Positions 12,298 to 13,254 of a DNA stretch of 13,254 nucleotides are shown here, one piece after another (positions within the stretch are counted from its first letter, which is position 1; each line of letters starts with the position of its first letter). The stretch spans positions 1 to 13,254 of the forward strand of contig CAZPCA010000069.1 in NCBI GenBank assembly GCA_964584995.1, given 5' to 3'. A model generated the notes under the pieces. The model was given only the letters and a program-made list of their open reading frames with translations, had not been told where the DNA came from and did no database searches. A program made the translations under genes and the position numbers. Source of the DNA: JAJTFW01 sp964584995 (GTDB taxonomy: Bacteria; Bacteroidota; Bacteroidia; AKYH767-A; OLB10).

Positions 12298-13254
12298 TTA
12301 AAACCGCATATTCTCCGGTTCGCCCAGAATCTTACGACCTTCAAGAATCTGCCTTTTTGCATTTTCACAGACTAGAAATGCCTGTTCGGATCTTTTCTTG
12401 TCCATAAGTGACTGCGGGAAATTGATTCCGTTTTCCAGCCTGAAATGATACTCTTCAAGAACCGCAGGCAACATGGAAGCGATTTGTGAGAATTCAAACT
12501 GCCTGGCAGCCTCGACAATGGCTGATTTCCAGTCAGAGTTAGCCTTGATACTGATAGTGACCTGTGCCGACCTTAGCTTCTCTAAAGCCTGTTCCAGATT
12601 GAGTTGTTCTTCCAGCTGACGCTGAAAAGACTCTACAGCCTTACAATATCTCAATGTATGCGGATCCTCGAATTCCATGACAAATGACTCAAAAACCGTT
12701 GCATCGTGGATACTCAGATAAGGGCGCTCATCCAATTCCCGCGTGCATCCATGCATTTTGATTTGCTCCAGCTGTCGCTGTCGAGCAATGGACCTGTATC
12801 GTTTCTCTTTTTCACCCCGGACATCCGGTAAATCCAAAAGCGCACTGGTTCCCATATAGCTGTCGTAAAAGCGATACCATGCCGGTATCTGCTGTTCGTA
12901 TTCTCCGTCAATCGTCGGAATGACTCCAGACTGATATTCTGCCTTTATTGCCTCATAATCCTGCCATTCGTCGTAATTGACATCGAGTGCCGCACGATCG
13001 GATTTCAGAAACCTTATAAACAGATCCAATTCCACCTTGCTGACCGGCGTGATGTAAGGGCAGTGTTGAATATTGGAGCCAAGGAACTGGAATTGAGAAC
13101 TGTGTTCAACGCCCTTCAGCCGTACTTGTTCTGCACGCCACTGGCATTGCATGTTGAACAGCTTTTTTTGCTGTATGGCCCATATGCATTCGTCGGCAAG
13201 CGATTTGTAACGGAACATATGCGGGTCTTCCTGGACAATATATGCTCTTCCCCG
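12298..13254 (-). CDS. Hypothetical protein, partial (5' end beyond the right edge)
   Basis: I do not recognise this protein. The reading frame stays open to the right edge, giving 318 visible residues and no certain start. An ATG at 13218 exists, but the twelve codons upstream read RGRAYIVQEDPH without a stop. The motif EDPHxxRY that spans this ATG (visible residues 9-16) recurs at residues 196-203 as EDPHTLRY, so the upstream codons are very likely coding. The protein is hydrophilic and mainly helical, rich in Glu, Gln, Arg and aromatic residues, with a probable coiled-coil or long helix after the second motif (about 204-232). No signal peptide or membrane helix appears in the visible part, so it looks cytoplasmic. 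It converges on rnz. Confidence 0.75.
   Translation of the reverse strand, partial: RGRAYIVQEDPHMFRYKSLADECIWAIQQKKLFNMQCQWRAEQVRLKGVEHSSQFQFLGSNIQHCPYITPVSKVELDLFIRFLKSDRAALDVNYDEWQDYEAIKAEYQSGVIPTIDGEYEQQIPAWYRFYDSYMGTSALLDLPDVRGEKEKRYRSIARQRQLEQIKMHGCTRELDERPYLSIHDATVFESFVMEFEDPHTLRYCKAVESFQRQLEEQLNLEQALEKLRSAQVTISIKANSDWKSAIVEAARQFEFSQIASMLPAVLEEYHFRLENGINFPQSLMDKKRSEQAFLVCENAKRQILEGRKILGEPENMRF

Noticed and set aside
1..13254. A search for CRISPR repeats, tRNA, insertion sequences, toxin-antitoxin or phage-defence genes.
   Set aside because: No regular direct repeats, cloverleaf genes, transposase motifs or defence-domain signatures were seen; the coding space is nearly all assigned to conserved families.

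Overview
The window is a compact, mostly housekeeping stretch of a Bacteroidota chromosome; I cannot place the class or genus. The assignment rests on four things: two proteins with type IX secretion (T9SS) C-terminal sorting domains, repeated TAnnTTTG promoter elements of the Bacteroidota sigma type, near-total absence of Shine-Dalgarno sequences, and the gene families present. I see no tRNA, rRNA, CRISPR array, transposase or attachment site. No intergenic gap exceeds about 140 bases.

Layout. Positions 1-363 (minus) hold the N-terminal part of a POT-family peptide transporter that runs off the left edge. A YbaB/EbfC nucleoid-associated protein (503-805, plus) follows divergently. It converges, through a perfect 14-bp inverted-repeat terminator, on a secreted prolyl oligopeptidase (856-2958, minus). 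An A/T-rich divergent region leads to a FemAB/GNAT-like protein (3096-4292, plus) and a tiny T9SS protein whose mature part is almost only the sorting domain (4394-4768), closed by a UUCG-loop terminator. Next is the cluster cmk - ispH - rpsA (4879-8497), ended by a strong intrinsic terminator. Then comes pyrR-pyrB (8596-10078, overlapping by 8 bases), a STAS protein (10157-10540), a secreted Ig-like T9SS protein (10566-11336) and ribonuclease Z (11340-12257). A hypothetical protein (12298-13254, minus) converges on rnz and is cut by the right edge.

How the genes work together. cmk, ispH and rpsA join pyrimidine nucleotide supply, isoprenoid synthesis and translation. pyrR and pyrB add pyrimidine salvage or regulation and the first committed step of pyrimidine synthesis. 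The peptidase and the peptide transporter could cooperate in oligopeptide use, but they are separate transcription units.

I found no convincing new multi-gene system. The points most worth checking are the duplicated EDPHxxRY motif in the right-edge hypothetical protein, the orphan T9SS sorting-domain protein, the secreted protein lodged between STAS and rnz, and -7 elements so close to start codons that some mRNAs may be leaderless.
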